A stretch of 64,000 nucleotides of DNA, from contig CAJTWC010000003.1 in NCBI GenBank assembly GCA_910580185.1, positions 62,001 to 126,000 of the forward strand, read 5' to 3'. The stretch comes from an uncultured Bacilli bacterium (GTDB taxonomy: Bacteria > Bacillota_I > Bacilli_A > RF39 > UBA660). Below the pieces are notes generated by a model. The model was not told where the DNA came from and did not search any database. It was given only the letters and a program-made list of their open reading frames with translations. The position numbers and the translations under genes were made by a program. This document shows positions 7,601-15,657 of the stretch, one piece after another. Position 1 is the stretch's first letter. The number at the start of each line of letters is the position of its first letter.

Positions 7601-8799
7601 ATGTTTTCTATATTATCAATTGTCATCTTAAATACCTTTTCATATTTATTATTCTTTGGTTTATAATAAACTCTGTTTTTTAAATTATCAGGTAAGTATT
7701 GTTGTACGACATAGCTGCCAGGATAATCATGAGGATACTTATATCCAAAGGCCTGAGCGTTAATATGAGATGGTACATCTCCAATATTTCCATTTTCGAT
7801 ATCTTTCATTGCTAAGTCAATAGCTGCTTCAGCACTATTAGATTTAGGAGATAATGCTAATTCTATAACCGTTTTAGCAAGTGGTATTCTAGCTTCTGGT
7901 AACCCAACCCTTTCAGATGCATTAATCGCTGCTTCAACTTTTACGCCCATACTAGGATTTGCAAGCCCAATATCTTCATATGCAATAACCGTCATCCTTC
8001 TATATATGCTATCTAAATCTCCCGAAGAAATTAATCTTGCCAAATAATGCAGTGAGGCATTAACATCTGATCCTCTAATTGACTTTTGAAAAGCGGATAA
8101 AACGTCATAATGACCTGATTCATCTTCATCCATTGGATTAGATGATTTAGTATTTACACCTTTTACAACATCACAATCAACTTTTTTATCAGATGTACTA
8201 TAATAGGCTACTTCTAGTAAGTTTATTGCAAATCTAAAATCTCCATTTGCCATAGTGGAAATTAAATTTAAGGTTTTAGTATCTATTTTTATATTTTCTA
8301 ATGCTTTAGAAGCTTTTTTTAGTCCCTTTACAATATCTTCTTTGGTTAAAGCCTTAAGTTCAAATATCTGACATCTACTTCTTATCGCCGGATTTATTTT
8401 ATGATAGGGATTCGATGTAGTAAGACCAATTAATGTTATCTTACCATTTTCAAGCATAGGAAGTAATAAATCTTGCTTATCTTTATTAAGCCTATGAATT
8501 TCATCTACCACAAGAACTATGTTTCCATAAATTTTTGTTTCCTCAAATACTATTTCAAAGTCTTTCTTATTGTTAACAACCGCGTTTAAAAACCTATGTT
8601 TAATGCCTAACTCTTCGGTAATTGCATTTGCAATAGACGTTTTGCCAATTCCAGGAGGCCCAAATAATATCATTGAAAATATTTTTTTATTCTTAACTAA
8701 ATTAGACAATATTTTATCTTTACCAATTAAATGTTCCTGGCCAATTACATCATTTAACTTTTTAGGTCTTAAATAATTTGCTAAAGGCTCATTTTTCAT
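7582..8799 (-). CDS. rarA: replication-associated recombination protein A (MgsA/WHIP AAA+ ATPase)
   Basis: A clamp-loader-like AAA+ ATPase that acts at stalled replication forks with SSB. The 405-aa protein has RPKKLNDVIGQEHL at the N-terminus, Walker A (GPPGIGKTS), Walker B (VVDEIHRLNK), sensor 1 (GLTTSNP), the arginine-finger region (AIRSRCQIF) and the RarA tetramerisation domain (GSDVNASLHYLARL...VIAYEDIGLANP). The start is ATG 8799, with GGTGAT upstream; a GTG four codons further up gives the same frame but is badly spaced. The gene points towards the surface-protein gene and shares its terminator. Confidence 0.95.
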   Translation of the reverse strand: MKNEPLANYLRPKKLNDVIGQEHLIGKDKILSNLVKNKKIFSMILFGPPGIGKTSIANAITEELGIKHRFLNAVVNNKKDFEIVFEETKIYGNIVLVVDEIHRLNKDKQDLLLPMLENGKITLIGLTTSNPYHKINPAIRSRCQIFELKALTKEDIVKGLKKASKALENIKIDTKTLNLISTMANGDFRFAINLLEVAYYSTSDKKVDCDVVKGVNTKSSNPMDEDESGHYDVLSAFQKSIRGSDVNASLHYLARLISSGDLDSIYRRMTVIAYEDIGLANPSMGVKVEAAINASERVGLPEARIPLAKTVIELALSPKSNSAEAAIDLAMKDIENGNIGDVPSHINAQAFGYKYPHDYPGSYVVQQYLPDNLKNRVYYKPKNNKYEKVFKMTIDNIENIKSKEN

Positions 8800-8829
8800 T
8801 AATATCACCAATAATAATTATATCACATA

Positions 8830-8861
8830 TTGACAATTAAGTCTTTTGCTGATAATATAAT
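8830..8861 (+). promoter_or_regulatory. promoter for the 168-aa gene
   Basis: A perfect TTGACA is followed by overlapping -10 choices: TAATAT at 17 nt or TATAAT at 20 nt. It lies in the divergent region between rarA and the next gene. Confidence 0.6.
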
Positions 8862-8881
8862 TCTGCAAAAAAGGTGACGAA

Positions 8882-9388
8882 ATGGAAAATGAAAATGTAA
8901 TTGCAGTAAAAAAATATATTTTATCTCTTAATATTGAAAATAAAACTAAAATAGTGATTTTAAATGAATTTAATGAATTTATTAAATCGCTTAAAAATTT
9001 CTATGATAAAATATTACAAAACAATTCAGAAACTGCAGAAATGTACATAAAAATTAATTGTGAAAAATTTAAAAACAATTTAGATACTTATGTTTTTTCA
9101 AATAATAATCCTACAAAGCATATAAAGTACATTAAAAAACATATTTCTAAGGAAAATGAAAGAAAAATAAAAAATGATAAGCTAGAAGCGATATATACAT
9201 TAATAAAAACAGATAATTTAAATAATACGTTTTACAAAAGAATTCTAACATGCTCTACTGTAAATTATGATACTTTATGTGCTGATATAAGAAATTTAGC
9301 ATATTTTTTAGGATATAGTGACCTAATAGATAATAATGAAAATTATACGGACTTAGATATTCAAACAACAATAGATAAACACCAATAA
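8882..9388 (+). CDS. unknown small helical protein
   Basis: A 168-aa protein without a recognised family, Lys/Asn-rich and predicted almost all helical, with no membrane segment. AAAGGTGACGAA precedes the ATG. It has its own promoter (TTGACA) and its own terminator (9393-9413), so it is a stand-alone gene. In size, composition and position it resembles the next gene (9482) and the gene at 3121, but I see no clear residue-level similarity among them. Confidence 0.7.
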   Translation: MENENVIAVKKYILSLNIENKTKIVILNEFNEFIKSLKNFYDKILQNNSETAEMYIKINCEKFKNNLDTYVFSNNNPTKHIKYIKKHISKENERKIKNDKLEAIYTLIKTDNLNNTFYKRILTCSTVNYDTLCADIRNLAYFLGYSDLIDNNENYTDLDIQTTIDKHQ

Positions 9389-9392
9389 AATT

Positions 9393-9413
9393 AAAAGCTA
9401 ATTAGCTTTTTTA
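9393..9413 (+). terminator. rho-independent terminator
   Basis: A perfect palindrome (AAAAGCTAATTAGCTTTT) followed by T residues, directly after the 168-aa gene. Confidence 0.7.
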
Positions 9414-9436
9414 TTTACGATTTTATTATTTAAAAT

Positions 9437-9465
9437 TTGACAAATATTAATAGCTATCGTAACAT
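9437..9465 (+). promoter_or_regulatory. promoter for the 167-aa gene and xer
   Basis: TTGACA, a 17-nt spacer and TAACAT, then GGGAGGAT and an ATG at 9482. Confidence 0.65.
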
Positions 9466-9481
9466 TAAATGGGAGGATTTT

Positions 9482-9985
9482 ATGAAACCAGATTATAAAA
9501 CAAGAGAAATAAATAAATTAGTTATTAATTTAGAAACACTAGGTATAGGAAAAAAAGCAATTAACTATATAAAATTAAAATTTAGTGATATTCAAAATAA
9601 TCAGCATGAAAAAATAAAATCATATAACAATATACAATTTGAAAAACAGGAATATTATGCTACACAAATTAAATTCTTTAAAAAAATTGAGAATATCTAT
9701 AATTCAATAAATAGTATTGTTAAATTAACCAATTCACTTCCTGAGGTAGTGCTTAAAAACAATAAATTATATTATATAAATAAAATTAAAAATTTAAGTG
9801 AAGATAAAGATGAAATTTTACTATTTATATTAAAAACAGGAATTAAAACAGATGATTTAATAAGCCTGCTTCACTTATTAATAAAGTCGCATAATGATCT
9901 AACAAATGCAACAGTAAGTAAATATATTGATAAAATAAATAATGAAATAAGCTATAGCGCAAAAAATTCAACACCTAAAAGGTAA
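9482..9985 (+). CDS. unknown small helical protein upstream of xer
   Basis: A 167-aa Lys/Asn-rich helical protein with no recognised domain. The start is ATG 9482, behind GGGAGGAT; the in-frame TTG at 9437 is part of the promoter's -35 box. The C-terminus (SAKNSTPKR) is basic. Only 4 nt separate its stop from the Xer recombinase gene, whose ribosome site lies in its last codons, so the two are co-transcribed. That coupling is the only hint of function. Confidence 0.7.
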   Translation: MKPDYKTREINKLVINLETLGIGKKAINYIKLKFSDIQNNQHEKIKSYNNIQFEKQEYYATQIKFFKKIENIYNSINSIVKLTNSLPEVVLKNNKLYYINKIKNLSEDKDEILLFILKTGIKTDDLISLLHLLIKSHNDLTNATVSKYIDKINNEISYSAKNSTPKR

Positions 9986-9989
9986 TAAT

Positions 9990-10874
9990 ATGAATAGAAA
10001 TATTGAAGAATATATAAATTATATATATATTGAAAAAAAACTAAGTGATAATACAAAAGATGCATATCAAAGGGATTTATTATCATTCTCTAATTTTTTA
10101 AATAACAAAAAAATTAATAACATTACTACTAATGACATAAGAGATTATATAAACCATTTAAGTGATAATAATGATAAGGATAAAACGATTGCAAGAAAAG
10201 TAGTTAGTATAAGAACCTTTTTTGATTATTTGATGAGAGAAAATAAAATAAGTACTAATCCTTGTGAAAAAATAGAATTACCAAAAATCAAAAAAACTCT
10301 TCCTAAAACGTTATCAGAAGAAGAAATAAATATGCTATTAGATTTTAAGCCTAATACGGCGTTAGAGCATCGTAACAAAGCAATGCTTGAGCTTGCATAT
10401 GGTTGTGGTTTACGTGTCTCAGAACTTGTTAATTTGTCCTTAAATGATATTAATTTAGAAGATGATTATATAAGAATATTTGGTAAAGGGAAAAAAGAAA
10501 GAATAGTACCTATGGCAACTATTACTACTAATATATTAGAAGAATATATAAACGTATATAGAAATAGTCTATTAAAAGGATATCTTACTGATAAACTATT
10601 TATCAGTAGCTATGGAAAGGCTATAACAAGACAGGGATTCTTTAAAATGCTTAAAAAGCATGCTAAAGAAATGGGAATAGAAAAAGACTTTTCTCCTCAT
10701 ACTTTAAGACATTCTTTTGCAACTGAATTACTGGAATATGGTGCAGATCTTAGAAGTGTAGGAGAGATGTTAGGCCATGAAAATATTAAAACTACTCAAA
10801 TATATACACATTTATCAAATAATAAATTAAAAAAAGATTATGAGGAATATCATCCTAGAAATAAAAAAATATAA
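9990..10874 (+). CDS. xerD: tyrosine site-specific recombinase, XerC/XerD type
   Basis: Xer recombinases resolve chromosome dimers at dif; related enzymes serve mobile elements. This 294-aa protein has the SAM-like N-terminal DNA-binding domain (MNRNIEEYINYIYIEKKLS...) and the full catalytic set: Arg in GCGLRVSEL, Lys in GKGKKERIVP, His/Arg in HTLRHSFATEL, His in LGHENIKTTQ and Tyr in IYTHL. The length and the LGH-x3-TTQIYTH ending match housekeeping XerD rather than phage integrases. No direct repeats that would look like att sites were seen nearby, so a chromosomal role is favoured, although the neighbourhood is accessory. XerC versus XerD is not decided here. Confidence 0.85.
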   Translation: MNRNIEEYINYIYIEKKLSDNTKDAYQRDLLSFSNFLNNKKINNITTNDIRDYINHLSDNNDKDKTIARKVVSIRTFFDYLMRENKISTNPCEKIELPKIKKTLPKTLSEEEINMLLDFKPNTALEHRNKAMLELAYGCGLRVSELVNLSLNDINLEDDYIRIFGKGKKERIVPMATITTNILEEYINVYRNSLLKGYLTDKLFISSYGKAITRQGFFKMLKKHAKEMGIEKDFSPHTLRHSFATELLEYGADLRSVGEMLGHENIKTTQIYTHLSNNKLKKDYEEYHPRNKKI

Positions 10875-10906
10875 TTTCCGAAAATCTTACGATTAAATAA
10901 AAAACA

Positions 10907-10935
10907 TTGCTAATAAAAATATAATTTGTTATAAT
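10907..10935 (+). promoter_or_regulatory. promoter of the HAD-like paralog cluster
   Basis: TTGCTA, a 17-nt spacer and TATAAT. The -10 box runs directly into the left arm of a 12-bp palindrome (10931-10960). Confidence 0.7.
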
Positions 10936-10960
10936 AACCACCATATAAGGTGGTTATTAT
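10931..10960 (+). repeat. 12-bp perfect palindrome over -10, transcription start and RBS
   Basis: ATAATAACCACC (10931-10942) and GGTGGTTATTAT (10949-10960) are exact inverted copies around a 6-nt loop. The left arm overlaps the -10 box and the predicted start; the right arm contains the AAGGTGG ribosome site, with ATG at 10962. It could be an operator for a dimeric repressor. If transcription starts early enough, it could instead be an RNA hairpin hiding the ribosome site. Confidence 0.7.
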
Positions 10961-10961
10961 T

Positions 10962-12830
10962 ATGGAGCAAAAGGAAAAAACAATTTTATTCGTCATAGAT
11001 GTTAGTGAAATAATAAATTCAAATGTTAATTATGATGATATTAAATATTTCTATGAAAAAATAAATAATAAAAGAGAATATGAAAAGGCAGATAAAATAA
11101 CCATAGTTATAACTGATTTTAAGTGTAATAGCACACGTGATGACTTATGTGAATATGGATTGCAATTAAAACAAATATTAGGACATGATATTAATTTTTA
11201 TCGTTATAATTATACTCAAGCTGATAAAAACACTGACTTTTCTAATATGACAAGCTATCAAATGCAGTGCACTAACAATCATCATAAATATAATTTTATA
11301 CTTAATATAATTAATAAAGTTAGTAAAAAATATAACGTAGTATATACTGCTTTAATGCATGATTTAAATATTTTTGATACATCAGAGGAATTCCAAGCTA
11401 AAGAAGAGATAAAAGCCATAAATAATATTTGTAAATTTGATTTATTACTTAACTCTAACAGAGTAAATAATTTACAAAATACTTACAATGATCATCTAGT
11501 TATATCAAGTAATAATAACCTATATGGATATGCTGAAAGTTTAGCGGTTAAGATGGATTTCGACAATGGTATAATGCCAAATGAAACATACCGAGAATAT
11601 AATTTAAAAAATAAAAAACAAAAGAAAGATATGCTAATTATAATTGATGCATACAATATGGGTATGTATGAAGATTTATATGATGATTTATTAAATAATA
11701 TTATTTCTAAAAAACAAGAAGTAGGAGCTGATGATATATATATCGTAGTTTCTAGTCGAGTGCCTAACTATTTTACAAAAGATGAATTAAAAGAAATAGG
11801 ACGTGAGATCCGATATATATTAGGGGATGAAGCTAAATATTACGTTAATGAATACGCTTCTAATGATAATCATCAATCAACTCTTAATTCATCTAATAAT
11901 CTTTATTTAAATCATGCAATTGAAACAAAAAATTCATTTTCAAAAAAATATAAAGCTAATTTTATATATACTGCATACTTTACTAACGCTTTATCTTATA
12001 ATAATATTAACATATTTAATAAAGAGAAAATGAATGATTCAAAAATAGATTTTTTTGCTCATAGTGCTGAAAAAGATATAAATGGCGTAGTATGTTCAAA
12101 TGTTAATGGGCTTGATGCGCTTAATGATTGCTTAATATACTCTATGAATAAAGATAATTATAAAGATAATGATACATCAGTTAATAATAAAGAAATAACT
12201 GTATTTTACTGTGATATAGCTGGTACTATAGATTATATAACTCATAATAAGGATATGATTAAAACTTTAAATGATAAATTAATAGAATTAAACCAAACTC
12301 ATGGTACTAATAAAATATTGTTATGTTTAATAACTAATGATAGTGATTTAAATTATTTGAATGGTTTCATAAATGAATTAAAAAATAAAATAGATTCTAG
12401 TATTATTTTTACTGACCATTTCTATGTTGAAGGAGCATTAATAAATGGAAAATTAGTACAAGAAGGTGGAAGTGTTGGATATAACAAATTTGGAAAAATT
12501 AAATATCACCTAAATAAATTAATAAACAATGGATATAAAATCAACTATGTATATTTTGCAGATGATAATATGGATGAATATGATGTATTTAGTTTTGATG
12601 AATATTTGCCTAATGAGACTAATGGCCGGTTATTAATCCCAGATAATAATTGTAATATAATAGAAAATTATATAATCCCATCTGAATTCCAAAATATAGA
12701 TGGATTAATAGATTGCATAAACAAGAGTATTGAATTAGAATGTTCTAAAGAAAAAGGAATAGCATATAAAAAACAATACATTGCAAAAACAACCGAGGTA
12801 GAAGATGACGATGATGATTTACCATTTTAA
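10962..12830 (+). CDS. three-domain HAD-like paralog (unknown family)
   Basis: A 622-aa protein with three tandem copies of one domain, related to the two following single-domain genes. Domain 3 (about 410-605) is clearest: FYCDIAGTIDY, then LCLITNDSD, FTDHFYVEGAL, FGKIKYH, VYFADDN, LLIPDNN and IDGLIDCINKS. Domain 1 (1-205) starts LFVIDVSEIINS and domain 2 (about 220-400) starts IIIDAYNMG and ends VNGLDALNDCLIYSMNK. The order Asp-x-x-Gly-Thr, strand ending in T/S-N/A, Lys, then A-Asp-Asp resembles HAD motifs I-IV, but the second motif I Asp is replaced (S/A/E). No signal peptide; acidic tail EDDDDDLPF. ATG 10962 follows AAGGTGG. The function is unknown and the HAD assignment is inference. Confidence 0.75.
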   Translation: MEQKEKTILFVIDVSEIINSNVNYDDIKYFYEKINNKREYEKADKITIVITDFKCNSTRDDLCEYGLQLKQILGHDINFYRYNYTQADKNTDFSNMTSYQMQCTNNHHKYNFILNIINKVSKKYNVVYTALMHDLNIFDTSEEFQAKEEIKAINNICKFDLLLNSNRVNNLQNTYNDHLVISSNNNLYGYAESLAVKMDFDNGIMPNETYREYNLKNKKQKKDMLIIIDAYNMGMYEDLYDDLLNNIISKKQEVGADDIYIVVSSRVPNYFTKDELKEIGREIRYILGDEAKYYVNEYASNDNHQSTLNSSNNLYLNHAIETKNSFSKKYKANFIYTAYFTNALSYNNINIFNKEKMNDSKIDFFAHSAEKDINGVVCSNVNGLDALNDCLIYSMNKDNYKDNDTSVNNKEITVFYCDIAGTIDYITHNKDMIKTLNDKLIELNQTHGTNKILLCLITNDSDLNYLNGFINELKNKIDSSIIFTDHFYVEGALINGKLVQEGGSVGYNKFGKIKYHLNKLINNGYKINYVYFADDNMDEYDVFSFDEYLPNETNGRLLIPDNNCNIIENYIIPSEFQNIDGLIDCINKSIELECSKEKGIAYKKQYIAKTTEVEDDDDDLPF

Positions 12831-12850
12831 TAAAGAAGGAAAATGATAAT

Positions 12851-13465
12851 ATGAAACATAATAAAGAAAAAGTGATGGTATTTTTTAGTGATATATCGGG
12901 CACTTTCAATTTAGACTTAATGTCTATAAATAATTTTGATATATATAATGAAATAAAAGTTTTATTGGAACAAGCAAGAAGAAAATTAGGTTTAGATAAA
13001 ATTATTTTCTGCTTTATTACCGCTGATGAAAGAATTAATCTTTTATTAAATTATGTAAAAATTTTTCAAGAACATATCGAAACAGATAACATAGTTTTAG
13101 GATTACAATTTTATATGACTGGCAAAATTAAATTATTAAAGAATAGAAACTTTATAGTTAAAAAAGACTATGATGACACTTTAAAGGAAAATAAAATAAA
13201 AAGATACGTAGAAGAATTAAAAAATGAATACATAGTATCCAACGTGGTCTTTGCGGATGATTTTGCTAATTATGATACAGAAAATAATATTAAAGAATTA
13301 TTAAATGATGATAAAATTGAAACAACTGTTTTAATACCTTGTGCAAGTGGTAATTTTAATAATAAAACATTTACTTCATCATTAGTTGGAATAAGCGGAT
13401 TAATTGAATGTATAAAAAAATATGATTCATACATAGATGACGCAGATAATCTCAAAATAAAATAA
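12851..13465 (+). CDS. single-domain HAD-like paralog (unknown family)
   Basis: A 204-aa protein that aligns by motif with domain 3 of the upstream gene: VFFSDISGTFN, IFCFITADERI, IVLGLQFYMTG, a Lys-rich KENKIKRYVEEL, NVVFADDFANYD, TVLIPCASG and VSGLIECIKKYDS. The nucleophile-position Asp and the A-Asp-Asp motif are kept, while the second motif I Asp is Ser. It lacks membrane segments. AAGGA precedes the ATG, and only 20 nt separate it from the previous stop, so it belongs to the same transcript. Confidence 0.75.
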   Translation: MKHNKEKVMVFFSDISGTFNLDLMSINNFDIYNEIKVLLEQARRKLGLDKIIFCFITADERINLLLNYVKIFQEHIETDNIVLGLQFYMTGKIKLLKNRNFIVKKDYDDTLKENKIKRYVEELKNEYIVSNVVFADDFANYDTENNIKELLNDDKIETTVLIPCASGNFNNKTFTSSLVGISGLIECIKKYDSYIDDADNLKIK

Positions 13466-13515
13466 CCACCTATCAGTATAATTTATAATTCTAATAAAAA
13501 GGAGACAAAAAGGAA

Positions 13516-14178
13516 ATGGAAAATGAAAGACTAGTATTATTTTTTAGTGACGTAGAAGGAACACTAAACAAATTAGACTATGATAGTGCGCAAAAACTAA
13601 AAGCATTATTAGAAAAGAAAAGATTACATTATAAAGCCGATAAAGTAGTAGTATCTTTAGTTAGTAATTGTATGAACTGTTTCTTAGAAGAATATATTGA
13701 AACTTTAGCTAAACCATTAGAGGATAATGAAACAATAGTTTTAGGAAGATGTTTTTCTCACGATGACATTATAGAAAATGGAGAAACCATTTATGCTTAT
13801 GGAGGCGATAGTAAACCTGGGAAAATATCTAGGTATACAAATGATATAACCTTTGAGCAAGGTGCCATAGTTGCCTACGCTATGTACGCTGATGATGAAA
13901 TGACTAATGATATTATGCAAACCGTAAATGATTCATTAAAATGGGATGTAGAGTCAAAAGTTGATTTCTTTATTCCTGGCGCTAAAAAAGATAAAAACTA
14001 TTTTATTGAAGAAAGAGAAAATAATAATCCCTTTATTATAGGAGGACATAAAACAAAAAAAGATAATATATTTACTTCTTCAAAACCTAACGTAAATGGT
14101 TTAATAGAATGTATGAAAAAAAGTAGTTTTAAAGATAGTGACCCATACGAAGTTCCAACTGAAAATATAATTAAGTAA
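13516..14178 (+). CDS. single-domain HAD-like paralog (unknown family)
   Basis: A 220-aa protein, the third gene of the cluster. Its motif I (LFFSDVEGTLN) is the closest of the set to a true HAD motif DxDGT. It continues with VVSLVSNCMN, IVLGRCFSHDD, KPGKISRYT, YAMYADDEM, VDFFIPGAKK and VNGLIECMKKSS, in the same order as its paralogs. An insertion near residues 165-190 distinguishes it from the 204-aa gene. The ten bases AATAACCACC from the left arm of the palindrome at 10931 recur at 13461-13470, just upstream, before a possible -10 (TATAAT 13477-13482), so it may have a second promoter. A strong terminator follows. Confidence 0.75.
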   Translation: MENERLVLFFSDVEGTLNKLDYDSAQKLKALLEKKRLHYKADKVVVSLVSNCMNCFLEEYIETLAKPLEDNETIVLGRCFSHDDIIENGETIYAYGGDSKPGKISRYTNDITFEQGAIVAYAMYADDEMTNDIMQTVNDSLKWDVESKVDFFIPGAKKDKNYFIEERENNNPFIIGGHKTKKDNIFTSSKPNVNGLIECMKKSSFKDSDPYEVPTENIIK

Positions 14179-14188
14179 ATATTCGTTT

Positions 14189-14217
14189 AAAAAAGTATCG
14201 ATTTTTGATACTTTTTT
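14189..14217 (+). terminator. rho-independent terminator of the HAD-like cluster
   Basis: An 11-bp stem (AAAAAAGTATC with GATACTTTTTT) and a 7-nt loop, ending in T residues. Confidence 0.8.
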
Positions 14218-14329
14218 GTTTAAGAAAAAAGAAAGTCTACCATATTTTTAAAAGTATACGCATTGTAGGTTGAAAAAAATATGTAGAAATTTTAAAATAG
14301 TAGAGTAAAGTATGAGAGGAGTAAACATT

Positions 14330-15229
14330 ATGGACGCAAAAAAAATAGGCGAACTAATTAAGAAAAAAAGATTAGAATTAGAACTAACGCAAAATGAACT
14401 TGCCAGCAAATTAAATATAACAGATAAAGCAATTTCAAAATGGGAACAAGGATTAGGTTGCCCTGATATATCAATTGTTAAATATCTTTCTAATATATTA
14501 GGAATTAGCACTGAAGAGCTTTTAGAAGGAGAAGAAAAAGAAGGAGGAAGTATAAATTATATTAAGAAATATAGTAATGTAAGAACAAGAAATAAAGATA
14601 GATCGGAATCTATAATAAAATTTTGTATACTTTTCTTAGTGATATTCGCATTGTTGGGTACTATTATAAGTCTCTTAGGTAATACGTTAAAGATTTATAG
14701 CCCAGTTGATGATTTATATTTAGTGATATATGATGAGGATAATATGTCTGAATTATATAAAGATACTAAGAAAAAAATAGAAGTAATAAAAAAAGATGAT
14801 AAGATTTTATATACTAATGAAGAAAAACAAGTAATAGTAGACTATCTAACATATTTAGATAACAACATAAATGAATTAATAAAAATTATGGATAAAGATA
14901 GCAAAATTAATTTTTATAAAATACCACAATTATTTAATGACGTTTTCTCAATGTCCGGGCCTGACAAAAAAAATAAATTATCAAATATAGCTAAAATTAT
15001 GAAAAAGTATACTAACAAAGGTTTTAATGACCATATAAAAACTTTTGATTCTTATGAAGAATATAGGTTGAATTTTTACAAATCATCTTTATTATCAGAG
15101 CAATTTAATAAACCAAAATTATATTATAAAAATTACGTATCAAACGTTGATTTTAATATAGATTGGAAAATTAAGTATTTTAATGAAATTACTAATTTCT
15201 TAATGGAAGTAGGTGAAGTAAATGAATAA
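14330..15229 (+). CDS. membrane-anchored XRE-family regulator, copy 1
   Basis: A 299-aa protein with an N-terminal XRE/HTH_3 domain (about 5-60: IGELIKKKRLELELTQNELA, ITDKAISKWEQG, PDISIVKYLSNIL), a linker, one membrane helix (about 95-117, IIKFCILFLVIFALLG...) and a C-terminal extracytoplasmic domain of about 180 residues. The layout suggests a one-component receptor that binds DNA inside and senses outside. ATG 14330 follows AGAGGAG; the ATG at 14312 lies upstream of that site. The last 8 nt overlap the next gene. It is a paralog of the gene at 15658, so the locus is a duplicated cassette. Confidence 0.85.
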   Translation: MDAKKIGELIKKKRLELELTQNELASKLNITDKAISKWEQGLGCPDISIVKYLSNILGISTEELLEGEEKEGGSINYIKKYSNVRTRNKDRSESIIKFCILFLVIFALLGTIISLLGNTLKIYSPVDDLYLVIYDEDNMSELYKDTKKKIEVIKKDDKILYTNEEKQVIVDYLTYLDNNINELIKIMDKDSKINFYKIPQLFNDVFSMSGPDKKNKLSNIAKIMKKYTNKGFNDHIKTFDSYEEYRLNFYKSSLLSEQFNKPKLYYKNYVSNVDFNIDWKIKYFNEITNFLMEVGEVNE

Positions 15230-15656
15230 TAAAAAATTTACTATATTAACAACAGTATCAACTATAATAATTTGGATTATCCTTAGTTTGCTTATAAGTA
15301 TTAGTAATAACATTCATTATGATTATAATGTTTATTATTATTTAATTGAACATCCATATTTTATAATAACTTTCACAATATTAATAATTTTTCTTTTGGT
15401 TTATTTATTTTATAATAAATACAAAATAAGGTTTTTTTATTCGAAAAATTTAAATATATATATAAACGTAGTAAATATAACGTTCATCTTACTTAGTTTG
15501 ATAGATTTATGTTTATCAATTTATTTAACTAATATATATAATACAGAATTTTATTATGAGAATTTTTACATGGTGCAATGCTCAATAATATATAACATCA
15601 TTTATTTGCTACTTATCATATGGATATTTACTTTAAAGAAAAAGAGGATAAAATAA
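15222..15656 (+). CDS. small polytopic membrane partner, copy 1
   Basis: A 144-aa hydrophobic protein with four predicted membrane helices (about 8-26, 42-62, 77-99 and 115-137) and a basic C-terminus (LKKKRIK). There is no recognised family. It starts within the last codons of the XRE-receptor gene, at the junction GTAAATGAATAA; the second cassette has an almost identical junction at 16796. Tight coupling and repeated co-occurrence suggest that it works with the receptor, perhaps as a partner or inhibitor. That is inference. Confidence 0.75.
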   Translation: MNNKKFTILTTVSTIIIWIILSLLISISNNIHYDYNVYYYLIEHPYFIITFTILIIFLLVYLFYNKYKIRFFYSKNLNIYINVVNITFILLSLIDLCLSIYLTNIYNTEFYYENFYMVQCSIIYNIIYLLLIIWIFTLKKKRIK

Positions 15657-15657
15657 G

